NCBI RefSeq assembly: GCF_000253115.1
Contig: NC_014145.1
Span: 620,001 to 684,000 of the forward strand
Reading direction: 5' to 3'
Length of the DNA: 64,000 nucleotides
Source: Thiomonas arsenitoxydans
GTDB taxonomy: Bacteria > Pseudomonadota > Gammaproteobacteria > Burkholderiales > Burkholderiaceae_C
Shown here: one piece after another, positions 1 to 8,337 of the stretch
Numbering within the stretch: the first letter of the stretch is position 1
Layout of the letters: each line of letters opens with the position of its first letter
The notes under the pieces: generated by a model
The model's input: the letters and a program-made list of their open reading frames with translations, nothing else
Database searches by the model: none
What the model was told of the DNA's origin: nothing
Translations under genes and position numbers: made by a program

Positions 1-1550
1 ACGCCAGCAAGACCAGCAAGCTGCGCCGCTGGGCCGCGCTGGAAAAACTCGTTGGCGCACCGCCCCGGATTCAGAAGGTGGCCGCCGACATCGTCGAACA
101 CTTCGAAAACCGCCTTGCCGCCCTGGACGGTAAGGCCATGGTCGTCGGCATGAGCCGCGAGATTTGCGTCCATCTCTACGACGCTCTCGTCGCCCTGCGG
201 CCGGAATGGCACGACCCCGACCCCGACAAAGGCGCCATCAAAATCATCATGACCGGCTCGGCCTCGGACAAGCCGATGCTCAAGCCGCACATCTACACCA
301 AAGAGGTCAAGAAGCGCCTGGAGCGGCGCTACAAGGACCCTGCCGACCCGTTCAAGCTGGTCATCGTGCGCGACATGTGGCTGACCGGCTTCGATGCGCC
401 CTGTCTGCACACGATGTATATCGACAAGCCCATGCGTGGCCACAACCTGATGCAGGCCATCGCCCGGGTCAACCGGGTGTTCAAGGACAAGCCCGGCGGT
501 CTGGTCGTCGACTACATCGGCATTGCCAACGAGCTCAAGGCCGCCCTGAAGGACTACACCCTGGCCCACGGCAAGGGGCGGCCGACCATCGACACCCACG
601 AGGCCCTGCGCTTGCTGCTGGAGAAGATGGAGGTGCTCCACGGCATCCTGCACGGCTGCGACTACGCGGACTTCCGCACCCAAGCCTGGCAACTGCTGCC
701 CAAGGTGGCCAACCATATCCTGGGCCAGGATGACGGCAAGAAGCGCTTCGCCGACGCCGTCCTGTCCGCCACCAAGGCGTTCGCGCTGTGCTGCACGCTT
801 GACGAGGCTCTTGAACACCGGGACGAACTGGCCTTCCTGCAGGCCACCAAGGCTGCCCTGACCAAGCACACCACACAGGACAAGAAGCTCAGCGACGAGC
901 AGAAAGAACACGCGCTGCGGCAGATTCTGAGCAAGGCCGTGGTCAGCGCCGAGGTCGTCGACATCTTCCAGGCGGCCGGGTTGAACAAACCGGATATCGG
1001 CATTCTGTCCGAGGAGTTCCTCGACGACGTGCGGCACATGAAGGAGCGCAATCTGGCGGTGGAGCTGCTGGAGCGCCTGCTCAAGGATGACATCAAGACC
1101 CGATTCAAGACCAATGTGGTCAAGGCGGCCAAGTACAGCGAATTGCTTCAGGAAAGCCTCAAGCGCTACCGCAACCGCGCCATCGAGACGGCCCAGGTCA
1201 TCGAGGAACTGATTGCGATGGCCAAGCAGTTCCAGCAGGAGGCCATCAGGGGCGCCGCGCTGGGGCTGAGTCCCGAGGAGCGGGCGTTCTACGACGCGCT
1301 GGCCGCCAATGAGTCGGCGGTCAGAGAACTGGGCGACGAGACGCTGAAGAAGATTGCGGTCGAGCTGACGCTGAAACTGCGTAACTCTGTAACCGTCGAT
1401 TGGTCCGTGCGCGACGCGGTGCGGGCAAGCATTCGGGTGATGGTCAAGACGCTGTTACGGCGTTACAAGTATCCGCCGGACAAGCAGGAGGAGGCAACCG
1501 AGACGGTGCTCAAGCAGGCGGAGATGCTGTCGGCGGAATGGGTAGGGTGA
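1..1550 (+). CDS. hsdR: Type I restriction enzyme R subunit (HsdR), 3' part only
   Basis: HsdR is the ATP-dependent translocase and nuclease subunit of a type I restriction-modification complex. The frame is open from base 3, so the nuclease domain and first helicase domain lie before the window. What remains is the second RecA-like domain, with a helicase motif V region ([12 protein letters not shown], about 25-30 residues before motif VI) and motif VI with its arginine residues ([10 protein letters not shown]), followed by a long helical C-terminal region. A GTG at 78 is internal, not the real start. The ending is clean and I see no frameshift. hsdM and hsdS are not in view. The gene lies in accessory DNA, consistent with a mobile defence island. 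Confidence 0.88.
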   Translation, partial: ASKTSKLRRWAALEKLVGAPPRIQKVAADIVEHFENRLAALDGKAMVVGMSREICVHLYDALVALRPEWHDPDPDKGAIKIIMTGSASDKPMLKPHIYTKEVKKRLERRYKDPADPFKLVIVRDMWLTGFDAPCLHTMYIDKPMRGHNLMQAIARVNRVFKDKPGGLVVDYIGIANELKAALKDYTLAHGKGRPTIDTHEALRLLLEKMEVLHGILHGCDYADFRTQAWQLLPKVANHILGQDDGKKRFADAVLSATKAFALCCTLDEALEHRDELAFLQATKAALTKHTTQDKKLSDEQKEHALRQILSKAVVSAEVVDIFQAAGLNKPDIGILSEEFLDDVRHMKERNLAVELLERLLKDDIKTRFKTNVVKAAKYSELLQESLKRYRNRAIETAQVIEELIAMAKQFQQEAIRGAALGLSPEERAFYDALAANESAVRELGDETLKKIAVELTLKLRNSVTVDWSVRDAVRASIRVMVKTLLRRYKYPPDKQEEATETVLKQAEMLSAEWVG

Positions 1551-1630
1551 GCAAAGTGGCACAACAGCGTCGCGGAGCTTCCGTTCGCAATTGGTCTATC
1601 AGAGCATCACGATTCAGTGCGTCAATAAGA

Positions 1631-1668
1631 GAGCCGATGGCCAGCAGTCGATTGCTGGCCATCGGCTC
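1631..1668 (-). terminator. Perfect 16-bp hairpin between hsdR and an acidic small gene
   Basis: The arms at 1631-1646 and 1653-1668 are perfect reverse complements with a six-base loop. On the minus strand the hairpin is followed by TCTTATT, so it best suits the gene at 1702-2148. On the plus strand no T-run follows, so termination of hsdR there would be weak. It lies between two convergent genes and may serve both. Confidence 0.6.
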
Positions 1669-1701
1669 AAGTGTGAGCAGGTCTTGCCCGTGAAAGAGCG
1701 T

Positions 1702-2148
1702 TTAATCCAACTCGTAGTTTGCCCTGATTTCTAGACGCAAATCTTCAGCATCAAAATCTTGTGACCAATTATTGCCGTCGTCGTCTTCCTGCATCACATC
1801 TTGATAACTGTCGATGTGTCGCTGAAATGTCTCTTCATCTCGCGTACAAGCATCAATTTCAGAGCGGGACATATTGCGCCTCAAATTATCTTTGATGCCG
1901 TCTGCAAGTCCGGAATAGTCGTCTGCAATTTCGACATCGCCAGCGTCATAAATTTGCGGCTCGCCTGCTTCCTCCGCTTCACGATTCATTGCGCGTACCG
2001 CTGCCGTTACTGCGTCACGGCGGTACATATACGTTGAATACAGATAGGCGTTCGCTTCGTCGTCCCAGACGTACACGCTGTATTCTGGCCATTCGCTTCT
2101 CGGGTCCTTGAAGCACTCTACATAGGAACGAGGTTGAAATTCTTTCAT
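1702..2148 (-). CDS. Hypothetical strongly acidic protein, 148 aa
   Basis: Not recognised. By hand count about 38 of 148 residues are Asp or Glu against about 16 Lys or Arg, so the protein is very acidic (net about -22). It is rich in Tyr near the N-terminus (SVYVWDDEANAYLYSTYMYR). There is no signal peptide or membrane segment. The DNA is visibly more AT-rich than hsdR, suggesting separate acquisition. It converges on hsdR with a perfect hairpin between them. Charge and position allow the guess of a DNA-mimic or restriction-modulating protein, but I see no family motif that proves this, and a plain hypothetical protein is the safe call. The ATG start is followed by a long uninterrupted frame. 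Confidence 0.65.
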   Translation of the reverse strand: MKEFQPRSYVECFKDPRSEWPEYSVYVWDDEANAYLYSTYMYRRDAVTAAVRAMNREAEEAGEPQIYDAGDVEIADDYSGLADGIKDNLRRNMSRSEIDACTRDEETFQRHIDSYQDVMQEDDDGNNWSQDFDAEDLRLEIRANYELD

Positions 2149-2601
2149 TGCTTACTCCGAGTTCAGTGGGTAGGTTGCGTAAGCCATCTGACTTACGCCA
2201 TGGTGTAGGCAGTCAGTTCGGAAATCGCGGCATCCGAGATATCTTGTTTCTGCTGTTGCATGTTGATGTAAATGCCAAGGGCGATGCGCCCTGGCAAGCT
2301 CGAGTTCATCCACGGGCGTGGCGTCGAGAGAGTGGGGTTCTGCGCAAATTGCCCCTCCAGAAAGAACGGTCCTTGCATGCTCGAGGGGTTCGATTGCTGC
2401 CAGCTTCGAGCGCTTGCCGAGTTCATGGCCTTTCACGGTCGATGCGTTTTATGGAGTGCTAGTGTTTGGCCGCAATTCAGGGGCCGGCGCCGTCAACGGC
2501 GGTCAGCTGCCACTATTGGGCGTCGGCGAACGGATGGCGCGGGTTCGGCTTTTTGGGTATGGCCGGCTCAAACCCCGTGGCGGGTGAAGCATCGTCTGCG
2601 G
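2149..2601. other. 453-bp stretch without a confident gene
   Basis: Several overlapping short open frames exist on both strands: minus 2193-2426 (77 codons), minus 2152-2436 (94 codons) and plus 2272-2874. None has a convincing ribosome binding site, motif or clear coding bias. The minus-strand frames look slightly more protein-like and could be the tail of an eroded gene. A short imperfect hairpin (TGCCAAGGGCG / CGCCCTGGCA) sits near 2271-2294. Confidence 0.4.
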
Positions 2602-3459
2602 TTACTCGCATTTGCAAAAAATTTCCAGCGCATAGTGGGCGTCTGGAACATGTTGCTCAAGGTCTGCCGCCGTGTACGTCTTTCCCTCGAGGTCGAAAGC
2701 CACGGTCTTCGCCAGCGAGTCGCGCCAGGAGTTCTCGAAGGGACTGCCTGCGAAGTTTCTTGCCAGACCGCCGTCATCTCGTGTCCCGAGCACGACGATG
2801 CCCGGTTCACAGTAGTGGAGGCCATTTCGCCGAAGTCTTTGGTCCGAGACACGGGATGCATGCCCCCCAGCTGAATGACGCGCCTCGCAAAGCGACTTGA
2901 ATGTTGTCGTCCTGCCACTGATACGAAGTGTTCTCTCCAGCACGTGCCGAACAGCCGAATTGGTGACGACCGATGCGCGCCATGATTTTGGCGATGCTGC
3001 AATCGGGACAGCGAAGGATTTCTCCCTGGAAGACCAAGGAGAGTTCAGCCAATTCACTTGCGTTTGGAGCAGGTCTGAAGCACAGCGCTCCAGTTCATCC
3101 AAGGTGCCAATGAGAGCGCCTTCGACTTCGGCGTCTCGCCGGCGCTCGAGGTCAAGGCGAACATGCAGAAGCGCGTCTTTGGCGAACAGCGTGGGCCATG
3201 CCTTCAGGTCTCCTTTGGCCAGCATTTCCGTCAGCGCGCTCCGGGAAAACAAGCTGAACAGATTGGCCGTTGCATGCATTGCAAACAGATTGGGGCTGCC
3301 AAGATGGCGGACTGCGTAAAGGGCGCCGGTCGTTGCGTTCAGCAGTGACGCCGCGTCATAGACGATTCCACTCGCGGGGTCCTTCTTGCCTTGGCTGACG
3401 CTTCGCAGCGATTCGTCAAACATTGCGATGTATCGCGCGGCTTGGTTGTTTTTGTTCAT
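2602..3459 (-). pseudogene. Unknown protein with zinc-ribbon-like motif; coding signal shifts through three frames
   Basis: The annotated frame is open for 285 codons from the ATG at 3459, but about 75 central residues look wrong. Protein-like sequence moves to a second frame near 3061-3072 (EILRCPDCSIAKIMARIG, a Cys-x2-Cys pair), to a third frame near the C6 run at 2863-2868 (GGMHPVSRTKDFGEMA), and back to the first near 2817-2823 (LHYCEPGIVVLG, ending EIFCKCE). Three one-base changes of the same sign would explain this and restore a protein of about 286 aa. The family is not recognised. The gene is divergent from the WYL regulator at 3774 and probably its target. Either the gene has decayed or the sequence has indel errors. 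Confidence 0.6.
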
Positions 3460-3494
3460 GAAAGCGTTCCAGGTTATTTGTTGCGGATGCTTAG

Positions 3495-3510
3495 GTGTGT
3501 GTGTGTGTGT
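3495..3510. repeat. (GT)8 dinucleotide tract
   Basis: Eight perfect GT units lie about 36 bp upstream of the ATG at 3459, in the leader of the minus-strand gene. Such tracts can vary in length by slippage. Here it would alter spacing in a leader or promoter rather than a reading frame. Confidence 0.8.
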
Positions 3511-3590
3511 CGAATAGTCGACATGGGGAATCTTTGGCGCATTGCGCCGTGGTAGGGGTCTTGGAGGCGCCCCTTGCCTTCTTCTCTGTC

Positions 3591-3697
3591 ATGGCAGTCG
3601 CACCGCGACTGCCATGCGTTGCCGGTCGATGCCTGAGCACAAGTTTTTAAGGAACGCGAGCCACCAACTTGGTGGTCCGTTGCCGGGCGAACCGGCA
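3591..3697. promoter_or_regulatory. Cluster of three inverted repeats in a divergent intergenic region
   Basis: Three separate palindromes are visible. First, 3591-3601 with 3605-3615 is a perfect 11-bp stem (ATGGCAGTCGC) and 3-base loop. Second, 3661-3667 with 3669-3675 is CCACCAA/TTGGTGG around one base. Third, 3681-3686 with 3692-3697 is TGCCGG/CCGGCA around five bases. They lie between a broken gene and the WYL regulator, so they may be protein-binding sites or leader hairpins of the minus-strand transcript. No T-run follows any of them. Confidence 0.5.
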
Positions 3698-3721
3698 TCA
3701 CAATCAACGAATATAAATAAT

Positions 3722-3757
3722 ACGTCTATTTTCTATGCGTGTCAATAAAGTAGACGT
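3722..3757. promoter_or_regulatory. Candidate operator of the WYL regulator
   Basis: The half-sites ACGTCTAtttt (3722-3732) and aaagTAGACGT (3747-3757) are reverse complements at 10 of 11 positions, separated by 14 bp. The site ends 16 bp before the chosen start (3774) of the BrxR/CapW-like gene. Regulators of that family are known to bind inverted repeats upstream of their own gene and repress it, so autorepression is the natural reading. That this exact site is bound is inference. Confidence 0.6.
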
Positions 3758-3773
3758 GTGGCACAATGCGCCT

Positions 3774-4679
3774 ATGGCAAACACGCAACACCACACATCC
3801 ACGCCGTCGGCGCTCGACCCTGCCGGTCATTGGGGCCAAGGCCGCCGGCTCGAATTCATTGACTTTCGCCTGCGCTGGGAGGGGCGCTTGAACCGGTCTG
3901 ACGTGATGGAGTTCTTCAGCATCTCCACACCGCGGGCTTCCATGGACATCGGGCGGTACCTGGAGCTGGCACCCGGCAATGCCTTCTACGACCGCAGCTC
4001 ACGCAGCTACTTGGCAGCCAAGGAGTTCAAGCCGCTTTTTCCCGACAACAACCCCGAGCGCTATCTCAACGAGTTGCTGGCACGTGAGGCTGGCGTCGTG
4101 CCCAAGGGCCTCAGCTTCATCGGTTGGGTCCCGCCACTGGCCGTGATGCCGCGACCTGGACGCGTCGCACGGGCTGATGTCTTTCTCCAGGTCTTGGATG
4201 CCATCCGCGGTCACAAGGCATTGACGGTGGTGTATCAATCAATGAGCACTCCGCGGCCACAGGAGCGCGTCATTGCTCCGCACGCGCTTGCCCATGACGG
4301 GATGCGCTGGCACGTCCGTGCCTATTGCGCCCAGCGGGAGAAGTACCTCGACTTCCAGTTGGGGCGCTTTCTCGAGGTGGCTCCAAGCCAACGCCCTGGT
4401 ACGGATGGGGCTGACGACGCTGCTTGGCATCGCATGGTTCCGCTGGTTCTGGCCCCGCATCCTGAACTGAGCCCCGAGCAGCAACACGCGATTGCCCTGG
4501 ACTACGGGATGGTGGACGGCTGTACTACCTTGCAGTGCCGCCAATCGATGCTCTTCTACACGCTTCGCTCTCTGCGCTTGCTCAAAGAGGGAGTCGAGTC
4601 CCCGCAGGACCAGCAAATCACGCTGAGGAACCGCGCGGCGATTGCGGAGTTCCTCCCCAAGGACGCTGCTAAGAGCTGA
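3774..4679 (+). CDS. WYL-domain transcriptional regulator, BrxR/CapW type
   Basis: A DNA-binding repressor of the family that controls BREX, CBASS and other phage-defence loci. The 301-aa length suits the family. The order is an N-terminal winged helix (about residues 15-70), a WYL domain (about 120-205, with RWHVRAYC in place of the usual RWYLRAY and ending LDFQLGRF), and a C-terminal dimerisation part with the typical HPELSPEQQHAIALDYGM stretch. An ATG in the same frame at 3735 would place coding sequence over the inverted repeat at 3722-3757, so 3774 is preferred. It is divergent from the broken gene at 2602-3459. No intact BREX or CBASS effector follows, so the regulator may be an orphan. 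Confidence 0.82.
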   Translation: MANTQHHTSTPSALDPAGHWGQGRRLEFIDFRLRWEGRLNRSDVMEFFSISTPRASMDIGRYLELAPGNAFYDRSSRSYLAAKEFKPLFPDNNPERYLNELLAREAGVVPKGLSFIGWVPPLAVMPRPGRVARADVFLQVLDAIRGHKALTVVYQSMSTPRPQERVIAPHALAHDGMRWHVRAYCAQREKYLDFQLGRFLEVAPSQRPGTDGADDAAWHRMVPLVLAPHPELSPEQQHAIALDYGMVDGCTTLQCRQSMLFYTLRSLRLLKEGVESPQDQQITLRNRAAIAEFLPKDAAKS

Positions 4680-4721
4680 CGGAACACGGCGCTGCTCGAG
4701 GCCGCTTAAGGAGCATTCGCA

Positions 4722-4937
4722 GTGGGCAAGACCCTGGGCGCATTCGTTGCAAGAGCACGCGTCGAGCTCGCAATGACCGATGCCGCAGGCAAATGGTTGC
4801 CAGCACACACGCGGGCTGCAGGAACTCCCGCGCAGGTCTACACGCGGGGCCCCAGTACTCCGCCCGCTCCAGCATCATGCGCTGAACCCTCGGCGCGCTG
4901 CGGCTTGGCACGGTTGTGCGGCACTTCTTGCGCCTGA
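4722..4937 (+). CDS. Possible small gene or 5' remnant, GTG start with good ribosome binding site
   Basis: An AAGGAG sequence eight bases before a GTG starts a 71-codon frame (MGKTLGAFVARARVELAMTD...). The first 25 or so residues look protein-like and the rest becomes Pro, Arg and Cys rich, as if the gene were cut or frameshifted. It starts 42 bp after the WYL regulator on the same strand, so it could be the first effector gene of that regulator's operon, now lost. Not recognised. Low confidence that it is translated to anything functional. Confidence 0.3.
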   Translation: MGKTLGAFVARARVELAMTDAAGKWLPAHTRAAGTPAQVYTRGPSTPPAPASCAEPSARCGLARLCGTSCA

Positions 4938-5109
4938 CGGTTCCTGTATCACAGTTCGCCCGCGTCATATGGGCCCCTGGTCGCTGTGATAATTCGCCAC
5001 TTGTCTCCTACGACGACGTGCCGGAGGCTTAGCTCATGACCCTGCGGGCCAGGAGTTTGAAACTCGCCAAGGCAGCCGGAACGGCTTTGCACGCATTGAT
5101 AGCGAACCG
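4938..5109. other. Non-coding or remnant stretch before the 99-aa gene
   Basis: In one frame a protein-like tail can be read (VSQFARVIWAPGRCDNSPL... ending DDVPEA at a TAG near 5030), preceded by a stop near 4883, so this may be an eroded gene end. A 25-codon mini-frame (ATG at 5036) then overlaps the next gene by ATGA. Nothing here is a confident gene. Confidence 0.35.
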
Positions 5110-5409
5110 ATGACCGACGAATCCCAACTCACCATCCCGCCGTCCTTCATCGCCCTTTACGTGGAGCCAGGCCGCACCAAGCCCCATGCGCCGCGCGACG
5201 TCATCACCCAGCGCTACGAGTTCTGCGAAGACCTGGCGACGATGCTGACCGACCGCGCATCGGAAATCAAGTTCGACCTGGGGGTGACCGAGTCGGATGT
5301 TCTTGAACGCATCCACCGCGGCTTGGAGGTCGAAGGCTCTGGCCTTGATGCCAAGGAGGCGCGGTGGGTGGTGACGCGCCTGGCGGAGTTGCTGGGGTGG
5401 ACGGCGTAG
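5110..5409 (+). CDS. Conserved small hypothetical protein, 99 aa
   Basis: A short cytoplasmic protein beginning MTDESQLTIPPSFIALYV, with no membrane segment. I recall similar small proteins of about this length in other beta-proteobacteria, sometimes labelled 'ATPase with chaperone activity', although no ATPase motif can be seen here, so that label should not be trusted. The C-terminal half is helical and charged. The ATG overlaps the stop of a 25-codon upstream frame by four bases, which could couple translation. It converges on the nuclease gene at 5474-7030. Confidence 0.7.
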   Translation: MTDESQLTIPPSFIALYVEPGRTKPHAPRDVITQRYEFCEDLATMLTDRASEIKFDLGVTESDVLERIHRGLEVEGSGLDAKEARWVVTRLAELLGWTA

Positions 5410-5473
5410 GATGTTTGAGAAGGATACGTACGCCTGATGTGCCGATTGGCTTGCGTTCCAGACACCGCATATT

Positions 5474-7030
5474 TCACACCTGGAACGACGGCGGCCTCAG
5501 TTCGGTCGGCCGGCCCTTGCCTTCCAGAAAATACCCAATCTCGACCATGGCCCAGGTGTCCTGTTCGCAGTAGGCCAGCAGGTTGCGACGTAACTCCGCC
5601 TTGCGCCTGGGCGTCAGCTCGGCGTCGAAGCAGGACTGCAGGTAGGCAACCTGCGCGCCGGTGCCGTCCTGCACCTCGTCCAGTTCTCCATAGTTCAGGT
5701 CAGGGGCGATGACCGGCAGCACCTTCTTGATGGAGAACGACCCCTTCATCGCCGGATGGTAGAAATGCTCCTTGACCACGGGGTGCAGGTCGACCAATCG
5801 CGCGGCCAGTCGCTTCAGCCGGTCCTCGAAGGCCGGATGGCGTTTGGCCAGCTCGACGATGCGACCTCGTTCATACGTGGCGTAATACACCAGGATGGGG
5901 CCACCGTCCTCCACGTCGATGGCGTGCAGCATCTCCTCGATGCAGGGCTCGGAGGGGTCATGCCCGCTGAGGTCCAGGAAGGCGCGGTGCTCGAACACGC
6001 CGGGCGCCCGCTCGATATGGCAAGACCACTGGAACGGCACCTGCTCGTAAGGTCGCAAGCCGACCCACCGCGGCACCGGCAGGTCAATGCCTTCGAAGTC
6101 GAAGTAGTAGCGGGGATACGTCAGCCTTTGCATGAAGGTGTTGGCGCCAGGGGCGAGGATAGGGCGCCCGGTGCGGTGGGCCTGCTGGATGCGGCGGTAC
6201 AACGCCGCCTGTGCACCGACCAGCTCACCGGGACGCGGCTCCAGCAAAGACGTATAGCCCTTGGCGGCGAGCTTGCGCGCCAAGGCCTTCCCAGCCGTAT
6301 CGGGGAGCAAACTCAGCGGATGTTCGGGGCCGGGCGGCTCCAGCCTTTGGCACAGCGCCGCGTAAGGGCAGGGGTGGGGATGGGTGCATTGATTGCCCAT
6401 GCGGACGTCGGGCATGTCGCCGTCAACCACATCCCGAGCCTGCCGCAGCCATTGTGGAACAGCACGCATGCGCTGTTGCACCGCATCGGTGACGTCCAGT
6501 TGGCGAAACAAGCCGCGGTAGTCGCCGGCGCCTGGATACCGCCATTGGTTGTCCAGCAGATTGAGCTCGGCGCGCGCCAGCGGCAGGCCGGCGCCTTCCA
6601 GCACCCAGGCCTGCACGGCGACATCGTCCAAATGATGCTCGTCCGGCGAACTCGGGGTGGCCTTGTCCGGCTTCAGCGGAAACGTGGAGGCCTTGGTCTC
6701 GCGCAGGACATAGCCCGCCGCCTCCGGCAGCAAGGCATCGGCGCGGGCATACAAGCCGTCGCGCACCATGGGCATTTCGACGGCGGGCAGCATGGCGGCG
6801 GCGGTCAGTTCGGCCAACGCGGTCGCAGCATCGCTTGCCGGGTCTCCGGAGGTGTTCGGCCAGAGGTACTCCCCGACATCCCGACGCGCATACTCGCCGA
6901 CGAGACGGCCGTCGAGGGTGCGGCGGTCGACGGGGACGGACGCAGAAGTTTGCGGCTCGGGCGGATGGTGATGCAGCCACAGCATCCGCGGGCATTGGCG
7001 CCAGGCCATCAGGTCGGATTTGGTCAGCAC
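5474..7030 (-). CDS. DUF2779 protein: Cas4-like Fe-S nuclease fused to DEDD exonuclease
   Basis: A 518-aa predicted nuclease. The N-terminal half resembles Cas4/RecB PD-(D/E)XK nucleases: an early Cys (WRQCPRMLW), an Asp in LYARADALL, the E-x-K of LRETKAST, and a late Cys cluster (CTHPHPCPYAALC), giving the four Cys expected for a 4Fe-4S cluster. The C-terminal half is a DnaQ-like fold: YYFDFEGIDLP as Exo I, a middle motif around YYATYERGR, and YCEQDTWAMVEIGY as Exo III. This two-domain layout is that of DUF2779 proteins, whose function is not established. The start is a GTG. Its position in an island beside defence genes suggests a role in processing foreign DNA or RNA, which is inference. 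Confidence 0.82.
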   Translation of the reverse strand: MLTKSDLMAWRQCPRMLWLHHHPPEPQTSASVPVDRRTLDGRLVGEYARRDVGEYLWPNTSGDPASDAATALAELTAAAMLPAVEMPMVRDGLYARADALLPEAAGYVLRETKASTFPLKPDKATPSSPDEHHLDDVAVQAWVLEGAGLPLARAELNLLDNQWRYPGAGDYRGLFRQLDVTDAVQQRMRAVPQWLRQARDVVDGDMPDVRMGNQCTHPHPCPYAALCQRLEPPGPEHPLSLLPDTAGKALARKLAAKGYTSLLEPRPGELVGAQAALYRRIQQAHRTGRPILAPGANTFMQRLTYPRYYFDFEGIDLPVPRWVGLRPYEQVPFQWSCHIERAPGVFEHRAFLDLSGHDPSEPCIEEMLHAIDVEDGGPILVYYATYERGRIVELAKRHPAFEDRLKRLAARLVDLHPVVKEHFYHPAMKGSFSIKKVLPVIAPDLNYGELDEVQDGTGAQVAYLQSCFDAELTPRRKAELRRNLLAYCEQDTWAMVEIGYFLEGKGRPTELRPPSFQV

Positions 7031-7386
7031 CGAAGCTCCCCCTTGTCAATCCGTGTCGGGCGGAACGGCGTGTTCCGGTCAACAGCATTGTGCCGAGCTG
7101 GAGCCTTGCGTCGCAAGCAGCGCCAGGGCTTGTTGTGTCGGAGGGACATCGGCGGTTCTGCAGGGCGCGTGCGTTCCCATAAAAAAGAGGCGCGTTTGGT
7201 GCAGCGTTACGTCGTTACGGGGCACCGCATCACAACGCGATTCAAGACCACCGCCGCGCTTTACGGAAGCGCGCCCGCAAGCGCGGCCAAACAAATCCCG
7301 CCAAAGCGTGAATTTTTCACGCGCCGCTATCTGGGTTTTGGTAAGCGGTGGCTTTTCGCTGCTGAGCTGTTCCTCGAGCGCATCTC
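7031..7386. other. 356-bp intergenic stretch, no gene seen
   Basis: This lies between the upstream end of the nuclease gene and the 3' end of the broken integrase. Open frames crossing it are shadows with poor composition. I see no tRNA, hairpin terminator or repeat of note. Confidence 0.5.
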
Positions 7387-8296
7387 CTAGGCTCTTACGC
7401 GTCGTTCCGGAAAAGCGATGACGTTCGACCGAGGTGGCGTGGGCATTGCCGTGGCGGCAATGAAGTTCACCGACAAGGTGGACGCGTCCCCGTTTGACAC
7501 GAGCTCCGCCATCGTGACATTCGCCTTTTCGGCAAGCCGTTCACGGCCCTTATGCGTGTAGTGCGCACCCTCGGTAGCGAACGCGGCATCGAGTCGCAGC
7601 GCCATCTTGGATGCGCAAAGGTGGGCATACCGTGTGAGCATTCGAAGGTCACGATGACCGGAGAAGGCCTGTAGGTCGACCAGATTGAATTGACCCGTGT
7701 CGGCGACGCGGCTGATGCCCTCGTGCCGCAAGTCGTGGATATGAAGCCCTTCAATGTGCGCATGGTTCAGGATGTAAGCCCAGGCGTCACGCACCTTGTC
7801 CACGCTCATGGGGAACACCCGTTCGTCATGGCGAGGAAGGGCGTCGAGCATCGCCACGAGTTCAGCGCGCAGCGGCAAGGTGCGCGCCAAGCCATTCTTG
7901 GTCTCGGGCAAGAACGCGGTTTGCTTGACCAAATCCACATGGGCCCATGTCAATCCGAGGGTCTCGCCCCGCCGCGCAGCGGTCATCAGCTGGAATGCAA
8001 CGAAAGCCTGCATCATGGTGCCGGGTTGCGCTTGAGCCTGCGCTACCGGGCGCAATTCCTTGCGCAGTCGCGCCTCGATGCGCTTCTTTTGCGAGAGGCT
8101 GCGGTACTGCTCGGGGACCTCGGGATGGCTTGCCAGCAGTTGTTCGACGGTCGCATCGACGGCGCGTTCGAGGTCCCAGGCCCGTGCACCGGCAAAAATG
8201 CGCTCTTCTTCACCGTCAGCGAGTCGGCGGTTACGCTCGTTGCGGTAGCGTGGTCGTTGGACACCTCTGATGGGTGAGTCGGCCAGAGGGTATTTC
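7387..8296 (-). pseudogene. Tyrosine recombinase (island integrase), catalytic part, cut off by IS66
   Basis: The C-terminal 300 codons of a phage-type integrase. Catalytic residues can be read: Arg in AARRGETLGLTW, Lys in ETKNGLARTLPL, His-x-x-Arg in HDLRHEGISR, His in GHRDLRML and the nucleophile Tyr in LTRYAHL. Its 5' end is fused to IS66 sequence. The matching N-terminal part is at 10752-11421. Joining base 8288 to the other side with one copy of the 8-bp duplication gives WKYPLADSPIRG in frame, so the gene was intact before the insertion. As it stands no full integrase can be made, and the island is probably locked in place unless another integrase acts in trans. Confidence 0.92.
8289..8296. 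repeat. Left target-site duplication of the IS66 element
   Basis: The 8-bp sequence GGTATTTC directly abuts the GTAAGCG end at 8297 and is repeated exactly at 10752-10759. Eight bp is the usual duplication length for the IS66 family. Confidence 0.95.
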
Positions 8297-8337
8297 GTAA
8301 GCGTGCAGGGAACCCCTCTTGACACCCGAAGTGAAGG

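Noticed and set aside
5018..5095. tRNA-like words (TTAGCTCA, GAGTTTGAAACTC) upstream of the 99-aa gene
   Set aside because: No matching acceptor stem or anticodon arm can be formed, and the spacing between the D-like and T-like parts is wrong.
5756..7390. 544-codon open frame on the plus strand
   Set aside because: It is the antisense shadow of the nuclease gene, rich in Gly, Arg, Gln and His with no motif, while the opposite strand has two clear nuclease active sites.
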